Part shown: one piece after another, positions 1-9,217 of the stretch | How positions within the stretch are numbered: the stretch's first letter is position 1 | Layout of the letters: every line of letters starts with the position of its first letter | Source of the DNA: an uncultured Desulfomonile sp. | GTDB lineage: Bacteria > Desulfobacterota > Desulfomonilia > Desulfomonilales > Desulfomonilaceae | NCBI GenBank assembly: GCA_903952205.1 | Contig: CAJBEZ010000009.1 | Span: 42,428 to 106,427, forward strand | Reading direction: 5' to 3' | DNA length: 64,000 bases | Notes under the pieces: model-generated | The model's input: only the letters and a program-made list of their open reading frames with translations | Database searches by the model: none | Told to the model about the DNA's origin: nothing | Program-made: the position numbers and the translations under genes

Positions 1-1
1 T

Positions 2-208
2 AAGATTAATTTCCTTCGTCCGGCATTCGGCCAACTTCTAGTTTGCAGATCACATGTCATCAGGGACGGTCGTCAAATAATTGTTTCAGAGTCCGAAGTC
101 TTTGATGTCGGTGACCAAGGGAAAGAAACGGCTGTGGCAAAGGCTATAGTTACCCTGATGGCAGTGTCTCGATCCAAGCTTTTGAAAGGGCCCTTGAATT
201 CCGAATAA
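2..208 (+). CDS. PaaI-type hotdog thioesterase, 3' fragment (cut by window edge)
   Basis: Open from the window edge to TAA at 206-208, giving 68 codons. The visible part reads KINFLRPAFGQLL, then a strand containing RDGRQIIVSESEVFD, then AVAKAIVTLM. This is the usual C-terminal half of PaaI/YbgC-like hotdog acyl-CoA thioesterases, where a 'FLRPA-G' strand is followed by 'G+-I---E-EV-D' and a closing 'A-A--T-M' strand. The catalytic Asp and the HGG turn lie outside the window, so activity cannot be judged. A second hotdog thioesterase sits at 12862-13326. The downstream rmuC gene is on the opposite strand and convergent. Family assignment is fairly secure from the pattern; substrate is unknown. 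Confidence 0.7.
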   Translation, partial: KINFLRPAFGQLLVCRSHVIRDGRQIIVSESEVFDVGDQGKETAVAKAIVTLMAVSRSKLLKGPLNSE

Positions 209-319
209 ACCTTAAACGTAATTCCTGATTTAATAGCGTTTTAGTCTTAATGGATTGTGAACTGATCTGTATGTAAACATCCTGGTAACGATATTTGATT
301 CCCTTCCGTTGTCCGCACA

Positions 320-2272
320 TCAGTTATCGGTCGTGTCAGCATCCGTATCCGCTGGAGCGTCATCCAGCATGAGCACCGATCTGGCCTCTCCTATAGGTAG
401 TTCCTGAACGTCTTTAAGTTTCCTACCGATTACCCTAGTGCGTGTCTGCGCTTTTTCGATCTGTTTGGAGGCGCTTTCCAGCTTATCTTTGACCTTGTCG
501 AGGATTCCTCCATATTGGGCCCACTCTGTCTTGATGGCCGACAACAAATTCCATACTTCGCTGGACCGCTTTTGAATGGCCAGTGTCCGGAAACCCATCT
601 GGAGGCTGTTCAGTAGGGACCATAAGGTCGTCGGCCCTGCAATCAAAACCCTGTATTCCCGCTGTATGTATTCGGCTAAACCGTCTCGCCTGATCACTTC
701 AGCGAACAATCCCTCGGTAGGCAGGAATAAGATGCCAAAGTCAGTTGTCTTTGGTGGGTTCAAATACTTGCGGGAGATGTCGTTGGCGCACTGTTTTATA
801 CGGATCTCCAACTGTTTCGCCGCAGATTCCGACGCTGAGGCGTCCGCGTTCTCCTGGGCCTCGATAAGCCGCTGATAGTCCTCAACAGGGAACTTTGCGT
901 CAATAGGCAACCAAACAACGTCGCTAAGATCTTCATTTCTCCCCGGAAGCTTGATGGCGAATTCCACTCTCTCACCGCCGTCTTTGGTCCCAACATTCTT
1001 GGCGTACTGATCAGGCGCCAGGACCTGTTCCAGCAGCACCCCAAGCTGGACTTCACCCCAGGTGCCTCGCGTCTTTATGTTCGTAAGAACTTTCTTTAGG
1101 TCTCCCACACCGGTGGCAAGAAGCTGCATCTCTCCAAGCCCTTTGTGGACTTGCTCCAGCCGTTCACTGACTTGCTTGAACGACTCGCCGAGCCTCTTTT
1201 CCAGCGTCCCTTGAAGTTTTTCATCTACAGTCGCCCGCATCTGATCGAGTTGTTTGTTGTTATCCTGCTGTATAGATTGAAGTTTGTCCTGCACCGCAAC
1301 CTTTAGTTCGTCGAGCTTCTTCTGGTTCGATTCCGTCAGACCTATCAACTGCCTTGAGAACAAATCCATCTGCTTCTGTTGCGAATCCGCCATGCCGGTC
1401 ATTCCCTTGAGCATCGAATCATTGAGGTCCTTCAGGGATCCGCCAACATCTTCACGCATAGCCTTGGCGGCAGTTGTATTTTCGGTCTGGATCTGCTTCA
1501 AACGCTCGTCTATGGCATTCCTCTGGGCCTCCAGTTTGGCTTCTGTGGCATTGGTAAGTTTCGCAAGCTGATCCAGGACATCGCTAAGCTGATTACGCTG
1601 ATTCAATCCTATATCGTTGAGTGTCCTCACTAACATCTCACTGAAATCCTTAAGGGCGGCGCCAACTTCCTCACGGGTTTTCTGAGACGCGTTGGCAAAT
1701 TCTTCACGCATTTGGTCGAGTTTCTTGCCGCTATTGTCCTGCATCGATGTAAGCCTAACTTCGATCGTTTCACGCATGACGGCAAGTTTTTCATCATTTG
1801 TCTGGGTGAGCTTGTCGAGTCGATCTGAAAAAACATCCAGGTATGATTTTTGGGAGTTTGCCATTTGCGCCATGTTCATTACGAGTGAATCGTTAAATCC
1901 CTTGAGCGTGGTTCCGGTCTCTTCGCGCAAACTCTTGGCGCTTGCTATCAAATCCTGACGCACCTGATCCAGTTTATCCTCGGTAGTCTTTGTAAGGTCC
2001 ACCATTTGTCTGTAAATAGTGTCGGTATTGCTTTTCAGCGTTCCAGCAAGCTCTTGCCGCGATTGCCTCAACAGGTTGGCCAATTCTTCGCGATTGTGCG
2101 TAATCTCCTCCCTAACCGCCCGTTCCACTCTTTCGTAAGATTTTTCAATGGATTGCAAGGCCTGTTCAACCGGACCAAGGTCGATGGGCGCTTTACGAAA
2201 AAGCTGGACGATCTGAATGATGATTGTCACTCCTAATAACGCTATGACAACGAAAAGTGTGAGATTCTCCAT
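320..2272 (-). CDS. rmuC: RmuC-family DNA recombination protein with coiled-coil repeats
   Basis: A 650-residue protein. Residues 4-24 form one N-terminal membrane segment, about 30-395 is a long coiled coil, and about 395-620 is the RmuC domain. The family signatures RGTWGEVQLGVLLEQVL (402-418) and LPIDAKFPVEDY (455-466) are both present. RmuC limits inversions and rearrangements in E. coli and has a predicted endonuclease-like fold. This copy is longer than E. coli RmuC (about 475 aa) because the coiled coil holds three tandem units, starting near residues 115, 199 and 272, each opening with REE/D-G--LK and continuing to a Q--LTxxx-KL segment. The membrane segment with a cytoplasmic coil suggests an inner-membrane-anchored nuclease. 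Identity is secure; the role of the repeats is not. Confidence 0.92.
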   Translation of the reverse strand: MENLTLFVVIALLGVTIIIQIVQLFRKAPIDLGPVEQALQSIEKSYERVERAVREEITHNREELANLLRQSRQELAGTLKSNTDTIYRQMVDLTKTTEDKLDQVRQDLIASAKSLREETGTTLKGFNDSLVMNMAQMANSQKSYLDVFSDRLDKLTQTNDEKLAVMRETIEVRLTSMQDNSGKKLDQMREEFANASQKTREEVGAALKDFSEMLVRTLNDIGLNQRNQLSDVLDQLAKLTNATEAKLEAQRNAIDERLKQIQTENTTAAKAMREDVGGSLKDLNDSMLKGMTGMADSQQKQMDLFSRQLIGLTESNQKKLDELKVAVQDKLQSIQQDNNKQLDQMRATVDEKLQGTLEKRLGESFKQVSERLEQVHKGLGEMQLLATGVGDLKKVLTNIKTRGTWGEVQLGVLLEQVLAPDQYAKNVGTKDGGERVEFAIKLPGRNEDLSDVVWLPIDAKFPVEDYQRLIEAQENADASASESAAKQLEIRIKQCANDISRKYLNPPKTTDFGILFLPTEGLFAEVIRRDGLAEYIQREYRVLIAGPTTLWSLLNSLQMGFRTLAIQKRSSEVWNLLSAIKTEWAQYGGILDKVKDKLESASKQIEKAQTRTRVIGRKLKDVQELPIGEARSVLMLDDAPADTDADTTDN

Positions 2273-2550
2273 TGTTCTTTGACCATTTCCTCCATATCAA
2301 CAGAGACGGATTATCTTTTCAGTTTTGGCTTCCCTCTGGCTTCGCCTGCCGGATGAGACCAATGGTATAATATACGTGCATGCATTCATATCATTTTCCT
2401 TGTTTGGCAGGGACATGACGTAGTTATTCTCCTGGATACATGGGAATCTGGACTTTCTCTTCGTTTCTCTTCGTTAATGAAGCGGGCGAGGAATTATTGG
2501 GCTAATAACACACGAATAGTGTTCAAATCCGCATCAGGCGGCGAAAAACT

Positions 2551-4197
2551 CTATAATCGGGCGTCGAGGTAGAGTTCAAATCCCATAATGGGGGCTATGG
2601 TTCTGTTGGGGTTCGTTCCGAAGTTGTTTGAGGTTGGGGGTTCCGAGTCCCAGCCTGGTACAGATTTGTCTACACAGGCGTAGTTGAACCACTTGCCTGG
2701 CTGCCAATAAGCCCCGCGTGCATAAATCCGCCAATTTTCGAGAAGCTTCCAGACAAATCCTGCATTGAATTCCCAACCAAGGTCATCATCCGGAACTGAT
2801 GGGACAGGGGAATTGAAACTTCCTCTGTTGCCGAAATTCAAGTACCCAAAATTAGAGGGGTCCGGCCTTACGTAACCCCAACTGTAACCCTTCGAGGATC
2901 GGTTGGCCTTCATGACGCAACCGAATATGTTCAGGTTACTTGCGATCATACGGTCAAAGCGCAATGCGGCGGCATTTGAAGCTGACATGTCACGGTAAGA
3001 ATCGACGCCGGCCATGTAATATTTTCCCATGAGTATTGAGTAGGGGTAGAATACCCCGTAGGCGCTTCGCTCAGCGTCCTGAATGTAAGGCTGTCGATCA
3101 ATGAGGACTCCGTGCCGCCTGTCAGGACCCGGCATGTGGGTCAGGAGAAAACTTAGTCTGTTCGGTCCTGACAACGCCCCGAATTCCATCATATAACGCC
3201 ATGATTCAGTATAGGGTGGAAGAAATAAATTCTCGGACTCACCAGGAAGGAGTACCGGAGGATTCATTCTATATTGTTCCGGTGTGGGAAGCGTATCATT
3301 CATTGAGGGCAGGTAATTTATCGCCCGATAATACCAATCAGCCTCCGTGTTGAAGAAAACGCGACCATTGTTGTACTTCAGATATATCCACCCCTCACTG
3401 GCCGAGGTGTTACGAGGCGGAAACTCTCTCCTTTCCGTAACGGTTTTCAGAGCCTCCGGTCCTTCATGAAAGGCGAAATAGAAACCTCCTGCGCCGGTTT
3501 CAACAGGACCAGCCGAGTATTTTATATATCCCAGCACATGAATTGATCTAGCTGCGTTCTGATCCTCTATGTTCCAGTAGCGTGTCGAACCCAGCCGCCA
3601 CGGATAAAACCCCGCTCCTATCGTAAAAGGTCCCCAGAAACTCTCCAACTGAAAAAGATCCACGGTCCTGCGTCCACTTTCGAAAATGTCTTCCGCTGTG
3701 TCGGCGCTGCTGAACTGTAAACCGCAACCCTGCTGGAAACCCCGTCGTCCATAATAGATGTTCCCTAACGGGCTCTTGACCATGACCCATAACCGGGTCC
3801 ATCTACCATAAGAAATGGATGTCTCAATGTCTGGATTCTCAATCGCGGCCAAATCGGTTGTAAGATCAGAGTTTATCCTGTAAGTCCCTTGAATTGACAC
3901 CGCCTGGTTAAGTTTCAGTGTCGTGAAAATGGCAAAGCGGGTGAACGAGGTCATGGCAGTCGTTCCGGATATCATCTTCCTCTGGAACCATCCGTTTAAC
4001 GGGGCCAGGTCACCTGGAGACCTCATGTCGACGTTGAAAGGGCCAAAAAAACCCTCAGGCCCCGCCTGGGAAGCGTAAACGTATCGGAAACTTAACTGGG
4101 CTGAATCGATTTTGAATTCCCAGGCTTCACACTGGGCCGGAGCGCCCAGAAGCGCAAAGATCCCCAGGAGTGTGAGGAAACCGAAACGCAGTTTCAT
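2551..4197 (-). CDS. Predicted outer-membrane beta-barrel-like protein, unknown function
   Basis: The ATG at 4195-4197 gives 548 residues starting MKLRFGFLTLLGIFALLG, a typical Sec signal peptide with likely cleavage after QCEA. The open frame extends to 4302, but that start would bury the signal sequence and overlap the crotonase gene, so it is rejected. The mature chain is rich in Tyr, Trp, Phe, Gly and Asn with alternating polar and aromatic residues, and it ends in an amphipathic strand (MGFELYLDARL), as in barrel or porin-like proteins. I recognise no named family. It starts 8 bases after the crotonase stop, so it is probably co-transcribed with it. Weak ribosome site. A large exported protein is well supported; the barrel fold is inferred from composition. 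Confidence 0.72.
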   Translation of the reverse strand: MKLRFGFLTLLGIFALLGAPAQCEAWEFKIDSAQLSFRYVYASQAGPEGFFGPFNVDMRSPGDLAPLNGWFQRKMISGTTAMTSFTRFAIFTTLKLNQAVSIQGTYRINSDLTTDLAAIENPDIETSISYGRWTRLWVMVKSPLGNIYYGRRGFQQGCGLQFSSADTAEDIFESGRRTVDLFQLESFWGPFTIGAGFYPWRLGSTRYWNIEDQNAARSIHVLGYIKYSAGPVETGAGGFYFAFHEGPEALKTVTERREFPPRNTSASEGWIYLKYNNGRVFFNTEADWYYRAINYLPSMNDTLPTPEQYRMNPPVLLPGESENLFLPPYTESWRYMMEFGALSGPNRLSFLLTHMPGPDRRHGVLIDRQPYIQDAERSAYGVFYPYSILMGKYYMAGVDSYRDMSASNAAALRFDRMIASNLNIFGCVMKANRSSKGYSWGYVRPDPSNFGYLNFGNRGSFNSPVPSVPDDDLGWEFNAGFVWKLLENWRIYARGAYWQPGKWFNYACVDKSVPGWDSEPPTSNNFGTNPNRTIAPIMGFELYLDARL

Positions 4198-4204
4198 AAA
4201 ACGT

Positions 4205-4951
4205 TTAAAACTTTTTTGCGGCTTCACTGAGAAGTTCCTGAGTTTCGGAACTGAACCAGCAGTCGAGAAACTCTTCATTCTTCGTCCTAAAACTGTTTTC
4301 ATATCTGGATCGTATGGCTTCTACACGGTTGGCTTTGGAGGCCTGAAAAGCTTTGGCTGGAAGCCTGGCGATTCTGGCTAAGATTTCCAGGGCTCTGTCC
4401 TCGACATCCGATTTGGGAAACATCGAGGTGACAATCCCTTTTTTCGCGGCATTCGATGAATCTATGAACTCTCCGAGGTAAAGCATTTCAGAAGCGGCGA
4501 CGTCTCCGGCTATCCGGCGGAGTATCAAATCAGGCAGGTATGGGGCAGGCACACCCAACTTGATTTCATTCAGGCCGATCAAGACCTTACCTGATGCGGC
4601 CACACGGTAATCGCACGCCAGTAGGAGAATAGTTCCCCCCGCTATTGCGTGAGCCTTTATCGCCGCGGCTGTAGGAACTGGAATCGTCAGGATCTCAAAG
4701 ACAACCTGGTTGAAAAAATAGAAGAACTCCGTCATGCTTGAGCGATCCAGTAACAACAGTTTAGGAAGATCAAAGCCCATGGAGAAGAATTTCTCTCCGC
4801 CCGCAAGGACCATACCCGCGCAATTTTTTTTAACTTGAGCCATGACACTGGAAAGCTCCTCCACCAGATCAGGGCTGATAGCATTGGTAACCCCGTTGGA
4901 AAGCCTTACTAAGGCGAGTTCTTCTTTGCTTTCAAGTGTTACAAGTAACAA
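4205..4951 (-). CDS. Crotonase-fold enoyl-CoA hydratase/isomerase
   Basis: A 248-residue single-domain crotonase, the normal length. The oxyanion-hole segments are GGEKFFSMGFDL (51-62) and HAIAGGTILLLACDYR (101-116). E129 in IGLNEIKLGV matches the second catalytic Glu of enoyl-CoA hydratase. The first Glu of hydratases (in GGGCEL) is replaced by aliphatic residues here, and the usual PGxGGTQRL motif is missing. One Glu without the other is the arrangement of delta3-delta2 enoyl-CoA isomerases, so an isomerase role is more likely than hydration. Substrate is unknown. It lies between the SIS isomerase gene and the barrel-like gene on the same strand, with short gaps suggesting one transcript. 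Confidence 0.82.
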   Translation of the reverse strand: MLLVTLESKEELALVRLSNGVTNAISPDLVEELSSVMAQVKKNCAGMVLAGGEKFFSMGFDLPKLLLLDRSSMTEFFYFFNQVVFEILTIPVPTAAAIKAHAIAGGTILLLACDYRVAASGKVLIGLNEIKLGVPAPYLPDLILRRIAGDVAASEMLYLGEFIDSSNAAKKGIVTSMFPKSDVEDRALEILARIARLPAKAFQASKANRVEAIRSRYENSFRTKNEEFLDCWFSSETQELLSEAAKKF

Positions 4952-5007
4952 TGCTGTCTCCTTTCCTGAATCGCCGTAGAAACTTCAGGGCGTTCTGATG
5001 TGGTGTT

Positions 5008-5610
5008 TCATGCCCGCGCCAGGTATGTGGAAATAAGATGATCAAGGACCATGTGCACGTCTTCAACTGGACCATATTCACCCTTTTCGGACTTAACGTG
5101 AATGACGAATTTCGCCTTGGTCGCCATAACGCCGCCGTCAAAACCCACTACGGCCACAGATGTGGCATGGTTCAAGTTGGCGTAATCGAGCGCATTCACT
5201 GCGTTCGGTGAATTCCCGCTCGCGGAAATCCCTACCACTACATCGCCGGGTCTCATCAGGTTTCGCAGTTGACCAGTGAAAATGTTCTCATAACCTGTGT
5301 CATTTCCAAGACAAGTGACATGCGCCATGTTTGCGGCCACGCTGATCGCTCGAAAAGGTTTCTTTCCCTCAGGGGAAGCGCATACGCTCATGTCGTTCGC
5401 AAAGTGACACGCCGTAGCAGCGCTTCCTCCGTTTCCCAGAAAGAAGATTGTCGAATCCCTCACCCTCGCGTCAAGAAACAGCTCAATCACCCGTTCAATT
5501 TCCTGATGATTCAAATTGTTCAACAAATCTATTAATCGTTTTATGTAATTGCCGGCATAAGTCAGTGGCGGCTGACAACCATCATCCATGTTTTTCATGG
5601 CGGCCCCCAT
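5008..5610 (-). CDS. SIS-domain sugar-phosphate isomerase, GmhA/DiaA-like
   Basis: About 200 residues. The SIS phosphosugar motifs are GNGGSAATACHFAND (59-73) and GISASGNSPNAVNA (127-140). A C-terminal helix VEDVHMVLDHLI carries the His that serves as base in sedoheptulose-7-phosphate isomerase (GmhA). The acidic pair after HFA is ND here rather than EE in E. coli GmhA, so the catalytic Glu is conservatively changed. The usual product would be D-glycero-D-manno-heptose 7-phosphate for LPS core; a GT9 heptosyltransferase-like gene lies at 55269. A second ATG at 5596-5598 has a better-placed GGGG upstream and may be the true start. Family secure; exact sugar uncertain. Confidence 0.8.
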   Translation of the reverse strand: MGAAMKNMDDGCQPPLTYAGNYIKRLIDLLNNLNHQEIERVIELFLDARVRDSTIFFLGNGGSAATACHFANDMSVCASPEGKKPFRAISVAANMAHVTCLGNDTGYENIFTGQLRNLMRPGDVVVGISASGNSPNAVNALDYANLNHATSVAVVGFDGGVMATKAKFVIHVKSEKGEYGPVEDVHMVLDHLISTYLARA

Positions 5611-5936
5611 AAATTCTTAAATTTGCCACTAGAATCTAGTTTATTTGAAAACGTCTTACAACCCGGTTTTTAGTCTGCCTAAAGAAAAATCTTGAATTAA
5701 GCCGGTTTTTGGTCTATCAATTATTGGCTCAAGCTATTCGTGGATAAATTCAGTGTACTCCCGATGAGCGGCGTTCGCCGATTTCTTGATTCATTGTCAA
5801 TCCTACTGGATTATTTATACATGCAGAGTCCATTGCTTGATCAGATTTTGTAAGTTATTGAGCTCACCCCTTTCGTTAATTATTGCCTATTGCCCAATGT
5901 TGATTTGACTGCGAATCGCTCCACCAGGAGGAGAAA
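5611..5936. other. Intergenic region between the gmhA-like gene and livH
   Basis: A 326-base AT-rich gap between divergent genes with no convincing gene. It holds two near-identical 14-mers, CCGGTTTTTAGTCT at 5663-5676 and CCGGTTTTTGGTCT at 5702-5715, 39 bases apart. A promoter-like pair follows at 5794-5821, then a strong ribosome site AGGAGGAG just before livH. The repeats could be a regulator site, but nothing in the sequence proves it. Confidence 0.5.
5794..5821 (+). promoter_or_regulatory. Candidate sigma70-type promoter of the liv operon
   Basis: TTGTCA (5794-5799), a 16-base spacer, then TATACA (5816-5821). The leader to the livH start would be about 110 bases. This is a match by eye only; other AT-rich hexamers in the region could serve. 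Confidence 0.35.
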
Positions 5937-6821
5937 GTGGACATAATTCCTCAGATTCTTGTCAGCGGAATAGCCGCGGGCGGGGTTTACGGTCTTATAG
6001 CTCTTGGTTTTGTTCTTATCTACAAGGCCACCAGTGTGCTGAACCTGGCTACAGGTGAATTTATGACACTTGGGGCATTCGTTTGCCTCACAGTCCTGAT
6101 CGAACTTTCGGCGCCTTTCGGGATAGCTCTTCTGGTCACCATAGTTTTTGCCGCCTGCCTGGGAGCGCTTACAGAAAAGATCATTCTGCGACCATTGATT
6201 GGGGAACCAATCATATCCGTCATCATGGTTACAATAGGACTGGCGAGCGTTCTGAAGGGCCTGACACACATGTTTTGGACTTCCCAGTTCAAGTCGTTTC
6301 CTCCGGTTTTTCCCCCTCAACCCCTCGATCTGGGATTTGCAATAGTACCCTCCGGACTATTGTGGGGATTCATCTTCGCAGTAATTTGCACGGTCATCTT
6401 CACAATCATTTTCAGATACACGAGGATCGGTTTGGCTATGCGGGCTACAGCGTCGCACCAGCAAGCTGCGCTGTCAATGGGAATCAGCGTAAAGAGGATC
6501 TTTGCTATCTCCTGGAGTTTCGCTGCGATCACAGCGGCATTGGGCGGAATAATTATCGGTAACATAAGTGGAGTAAGCATACATCTTGGAGGTATAGGTT
6601 TGAAAGTCCTTTCGGTGATCATCCTTGGGGGATTGGACAGCATTATCGGAGCGATCATAGGAGGATTCATCATAGGGATACTGGAAAACTTCGCTGGTGT
6701 ATATCTTGACTCCTTTTTTGGTGGCGGAGTCAAAGAAGTCGCTCCTTTTGTAATATTGGTTTTGATCTTGATGATAAGGCCATACGGCATCTTTGGTAAA
6801 CCTTTGATAGAAAGAGTTTGA
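5937..6821 (+). CDS. livH: Branched-chain amino acid-type ABC transporter permease LivH
   Basis: A 294-residue polytopic permease of the LivH family, normal length, with about eight hydrophobic segments. It opens with the family pattern ILVSGIAAGGVYGLIALGF and contains NLATGEFMTLGAF and GRIGLAMRATASHQQAA-like loop sequence (here TRIGLAMRATASHQQAALS), the coupling loop to the ATPases. The start is GTG at 5937, chosen because AGGAGGAG lies 3-10 bases upstream. It is first in a collinear set with livM, a binding protein, an acyl-CoA ligase, livG and livF. The ligase suggests the cargo may be an organic acid rather than leucine. Location inner membrane. Confidence 0.93.
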   Translation: MDIIPQILVSGIAAGGVYGLIALGFVLIYKATSVLNLATGEFMTLGAFVCLTVLIELSAPFGIALLVTIVFAACLGALTEKIILRPLIGEPIISVIMVTIGLASVLKGLTHMFWTSQFKSFPPVFPPQPLDLGFAIVPSGLLWGFIFAVICTVIFTIIFRYTRIGLAMRATASHQQAALSMGISVKRIFAISWSFAAITAALGGIIIGNISGVSIHLGGIGLKVLSVIILGGLDSIIGAIIGGFIIGILENFAGVYLDSFFGGGVKEVAPFVILVLILMIRPYGIFGKPLIERV

Positions 6822-6852
6822 TCATAGCTCTCCCTTGGGCTTGGGGTCCGGT

Positions 6853-7896
6853 ATGCGGTGCGGTGATCTAAAAGAATCCTATCTTGAAGACGAAAAGATT
6901 TTCCAGAGTCTATTTGTAAAAATCTGCCTCGGGATTTTCTTTGTGGTACTGCTAATAGTGCCTTTTGTGGCCGGACCGTACGTCCTGTACATAATGAATC
7001 TGATAGGTTTTTCCATAATCGCCGCTGTCGGGTTGAATTTGCTGACAGGATTCACTGGACAAATCTCACTGGGGCACGCCGCCTTTGTTGGAGTTGGGGG
7101 TTATACCACGGCCATTCTTGTGACTCGCCTGGGTTTTCCTTTCTGGGTCGCTTTGCCGTGCGCTGGATTCGTGTCGGCCGGAATGGGACTGATCATTGGG
7201 ATTCCATCTCTCAGGGTTAAAGGGCTCTATTTATGCATTGCCACGCTTGCGGCCCAGTTCATTCTGGAATTCGTGTTCGTGCACTGGGAATCTATGACCA
7301 AGGGAATTCGGGGGATAAATGTGCCTCCTCCCAGGATTGGAAGCTTCGAATTCAACACTGAGAAAAGTTATTATTTCATTACGTTTATACTTGTGATTCT
7401 AGTGGTGGGCTTTGCCAGAAACCTTGTTAGAACAAAATGGGGCAGAGCTTTTTTAGCTATAAGGGACAGAGATCTCTCGGCGGAAATCATAGGAATAAAC
7501 CTGTTTCGATACAAACTGGCGGCTTTTGCCATCAGCTCTTTCTTTGCGGGCATTGCGGGCGGGTTGTGGGTTGGTTTCATAAAAGTAGTCACACCTGAGC
7601 ATTTTCCGTTTTCTCTCTCGATACAATATCTGGCTATGGTTATTGTAGGAGGTATGGGCAGTATCCTGGGCTCTATATTCGGCGCTATTTTCATGACGCT
7701 GACACCTGAGCTTCTCAACATGTTAGTGGGTTCAAGCAAGGAGATGTTTCCTGGGCTGGACCAGTTTTTCATACCATTGAAAGATATTATTTTTGGAGGT
7801 CTGATTGTGGGGTTTCTGGTGTTCGAGCCCCACGGATTGGCGGAAATATGGCATCGAATAAAAACTTTTTTCACTCTGTGGCCTTTTTCTTATTGA
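6853..7896 (+). CDS. livM: Branched-chain amino acid-type ABC transporter permease LivM
   Basis: About 347 residues. The LivM signature GLNLLTGFTGQISLGHAAF is followed by further hydrophobic segments and the coupling loop GRAFLAIRDRDLSAEIIGIN. The gene follows livH by about 30 bases. A TTG at 6835 would extend the frame by six codons without a clear ribosome site; the ATG at 6853 has GGGG about seven bases upstream and is preferred. With LivH it forms the heterodimeric membrane channel, energised by LivG and LivF further down the operon. C-terminal residues after the last membrane segment are short. Identity is secure; cargo unknown. Confidence 0.92.
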   Translation: MRCGDLKESYLEDEKIFQSLFVKICLGIFFVVLLIVPFVAGPYVLYIMNLIGFSIIAAVGLNLLTGFTGQISLGHAAFVGVGGYTTAILVTRLGFPFWVALPCAGFVSAGMGLIIGIPSLRVKGLYLCIATLAAQFILEFVFVHWESMTKGIRGINVPPPRIGSFEFNTEKSYYFITFILVILVVGFARNLVRTKWGRAFLAIRDRDLSAEIIGINLFRYKLAAFAISSFFAGIAGGLWVGFIKVVTPEHFPFSLSIQYLAMVIVGGMGSILGSIFGAIFMTLTPELLNMLVGSSKEMFPGLDQFFIPLKDIIFGGLIVGFLVFEPHGLAEIWHRIKTFFTLWPFSY

Positions 7897-8040
7897 ATCT
7901 GGGATCGTGGGACACACATTTCGGCCGGAGATAGAAAAGTATTGGGCCATTAAAGTGGCTATTAGGCGCCTAAAATAAATGTTGATGATTTGTCAGGGCT
8001 TCTCAAATTTAACCTTACAACTGAGGAAGGAGAGCAACGA

Positions 8041-9210
8041 ATGAAGATCAGACAACTTTGTGTCCCGGCAATTGTTCTGGCCGTTTTGGTCCTACTGTCC
8101 GGCATGGTTTGGGCCCAGGAAGAAATCAAGGTAGGAGCGGTTCAACCAATTACGGGCCGATTTGCGTTCGCTGGTGTAAATATCAACGCGGGACTTGAAG
8201 ACGCCTTGATGATGGCCAACGAGGACGGCGGAATCAATGGCAAAAAGATCAAGTACATCATGGAGGATGGTCAATACCAGTTGGATGTGGCAATCGCGGC
8301 GTTCAAGAGGATAATGACCAGAGACAACCCTCTCGTGATGTATGGAGAGAGTACCGGACTCGGTAAAGCAATGTCTCCCGACATCAAGGATAGGCTCAAG
8401 ATCCTGTATAGTTCAACGTCTTTTTCCAGTGAACTGGCCAACCCGGCCGACAATCCCTTCATATTTGTGCCGGGCCCCACTTACGCTGATATGTTCGGTG
8501 TTCTTTTGAAATACATAGCCAAAGAAAACCCTAAGGCAAAAGTTGCGTTTTTCTACAGTGACACAGAGTTTGGGAAAGACCCCATTGAAGCGGCACGGGT
8601 CATGACTAAGAAATTGGGTCTTGAGTTGGTCGCGGAAGAAGTCGCTCAAGTTGGAGCCGTTGACGTCACCTCTCAGGTTTTGGACCTGAAACGAAAGAAC
8701 CCTGATTTTGTAATTTTCCAGGGATTTGTTGTAGCGCCGATCACCTCAGTCATAAAACAGTGCAGGGATTTTGGCATGAAGACACAGTTTATGGGTACTT
8801 TCTGGGGCGCGTCCAAGATGGTGTTGGAGAATCTCGGCCCGGTAGCCGAAGGCTATTTGGCGGTCAACCCATACATGTATTGGTGGAATGACGATGTTCC
8901 CATGATCAAAAAGATCAAGGCGTATACTGCGAAGACTCACCCCAAGGTAACTTACAGGGACAATTCATACATGCAGGGTTTCATGACGGGATTGATCTTT
9001 ATAGAATGCATGAAACGCGCGGACAAGGCCGGACAGTTGAACGGGCTTGGCCTCGTAAAAGCTCTCGAGTCTCTCAAGGATTTTGATAGCGGCGGTCTTT
9101 CGGCTCCATTTACAAACAAGGACAACAAGTTCCCGGTAGCCAGAGTTTGGAAAGCAAACGTAGAGAAGCAAATATTCGAACCGGCTTCCGATTGGATGAC
9201 AGTAGAGTAG
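8041..9210 (+). CDS. Periplasmic ligand-binding protein of the liv-type transporter
   Basis: The ATG at 8041 follows GGAAGGAG and begins a signal peptide (MKIRQLCVPAIVLAVLVLLS) cleaved near VWAQ-EEIKVG; the longer frame from 7990 is rejected. About 389 residues, the size of type-I Leu/Ile/Val binding proteins. The mature N-terminus EIKVGAVQPITGRFAFAGVN is the family's first strand-loop, and VGAVDVTSQVLDLKRKNPD is the usual inter-lobe segment. It sits between livM and the acyl-CoA ligase gene. Family members bind branched-chain amino acids, amides, or aromatic and dicarboxylic acids; the adjacent ligase points to a carboxylic acid, but the pocket cannot be read from sequence alone. Confidence 0.9.
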   Translation: MKIRQLCVPAIVLAVLVLLSGMVWAQEEIKVGAVQPITGRFAFAGVNINAGLEDALMMANEDGGINGKKIKYIMEDGQYQLDVAIAAFKRIMTRDNPLVMYGESTGLGKAMSPDIKDRLKILYSSTSFSSELANPADNPFIFVPGPTYADMFGVLLKYIAKENPKAKVAFFYSDTEFGKDPIEAARVMTKKLGLELVAEEVAQVGAVDVTSQVLDLKRKNPDFVIFQGFVVAPITSVIKQCRDFGMKTQFMGTFWGASKMVLENLGPVAEGYLAVNPYMYWWNDDVPMIKKIKAYTAKTHPKVTYRDNSYMQGFMTGLIFIECMKRADKAGQLNGLGLVKALESLKDFDSGGLSAPFTNKDNKFPVARVWKANVEKQIFEPASDWMTVE

Positions 9211-9217
9211 GATAACA

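Noticed and set aside
4198..4302. Upstream extension of the barrel-like protein
   Set aside because: Would place 35 residues before the signal peptide and overlap the crotonase gene.
6020..6790. Minus-strand open frames over livH
   Set aside because: Shadows of a hydrophobic gene with low stop frequency; no family or ribosome site.
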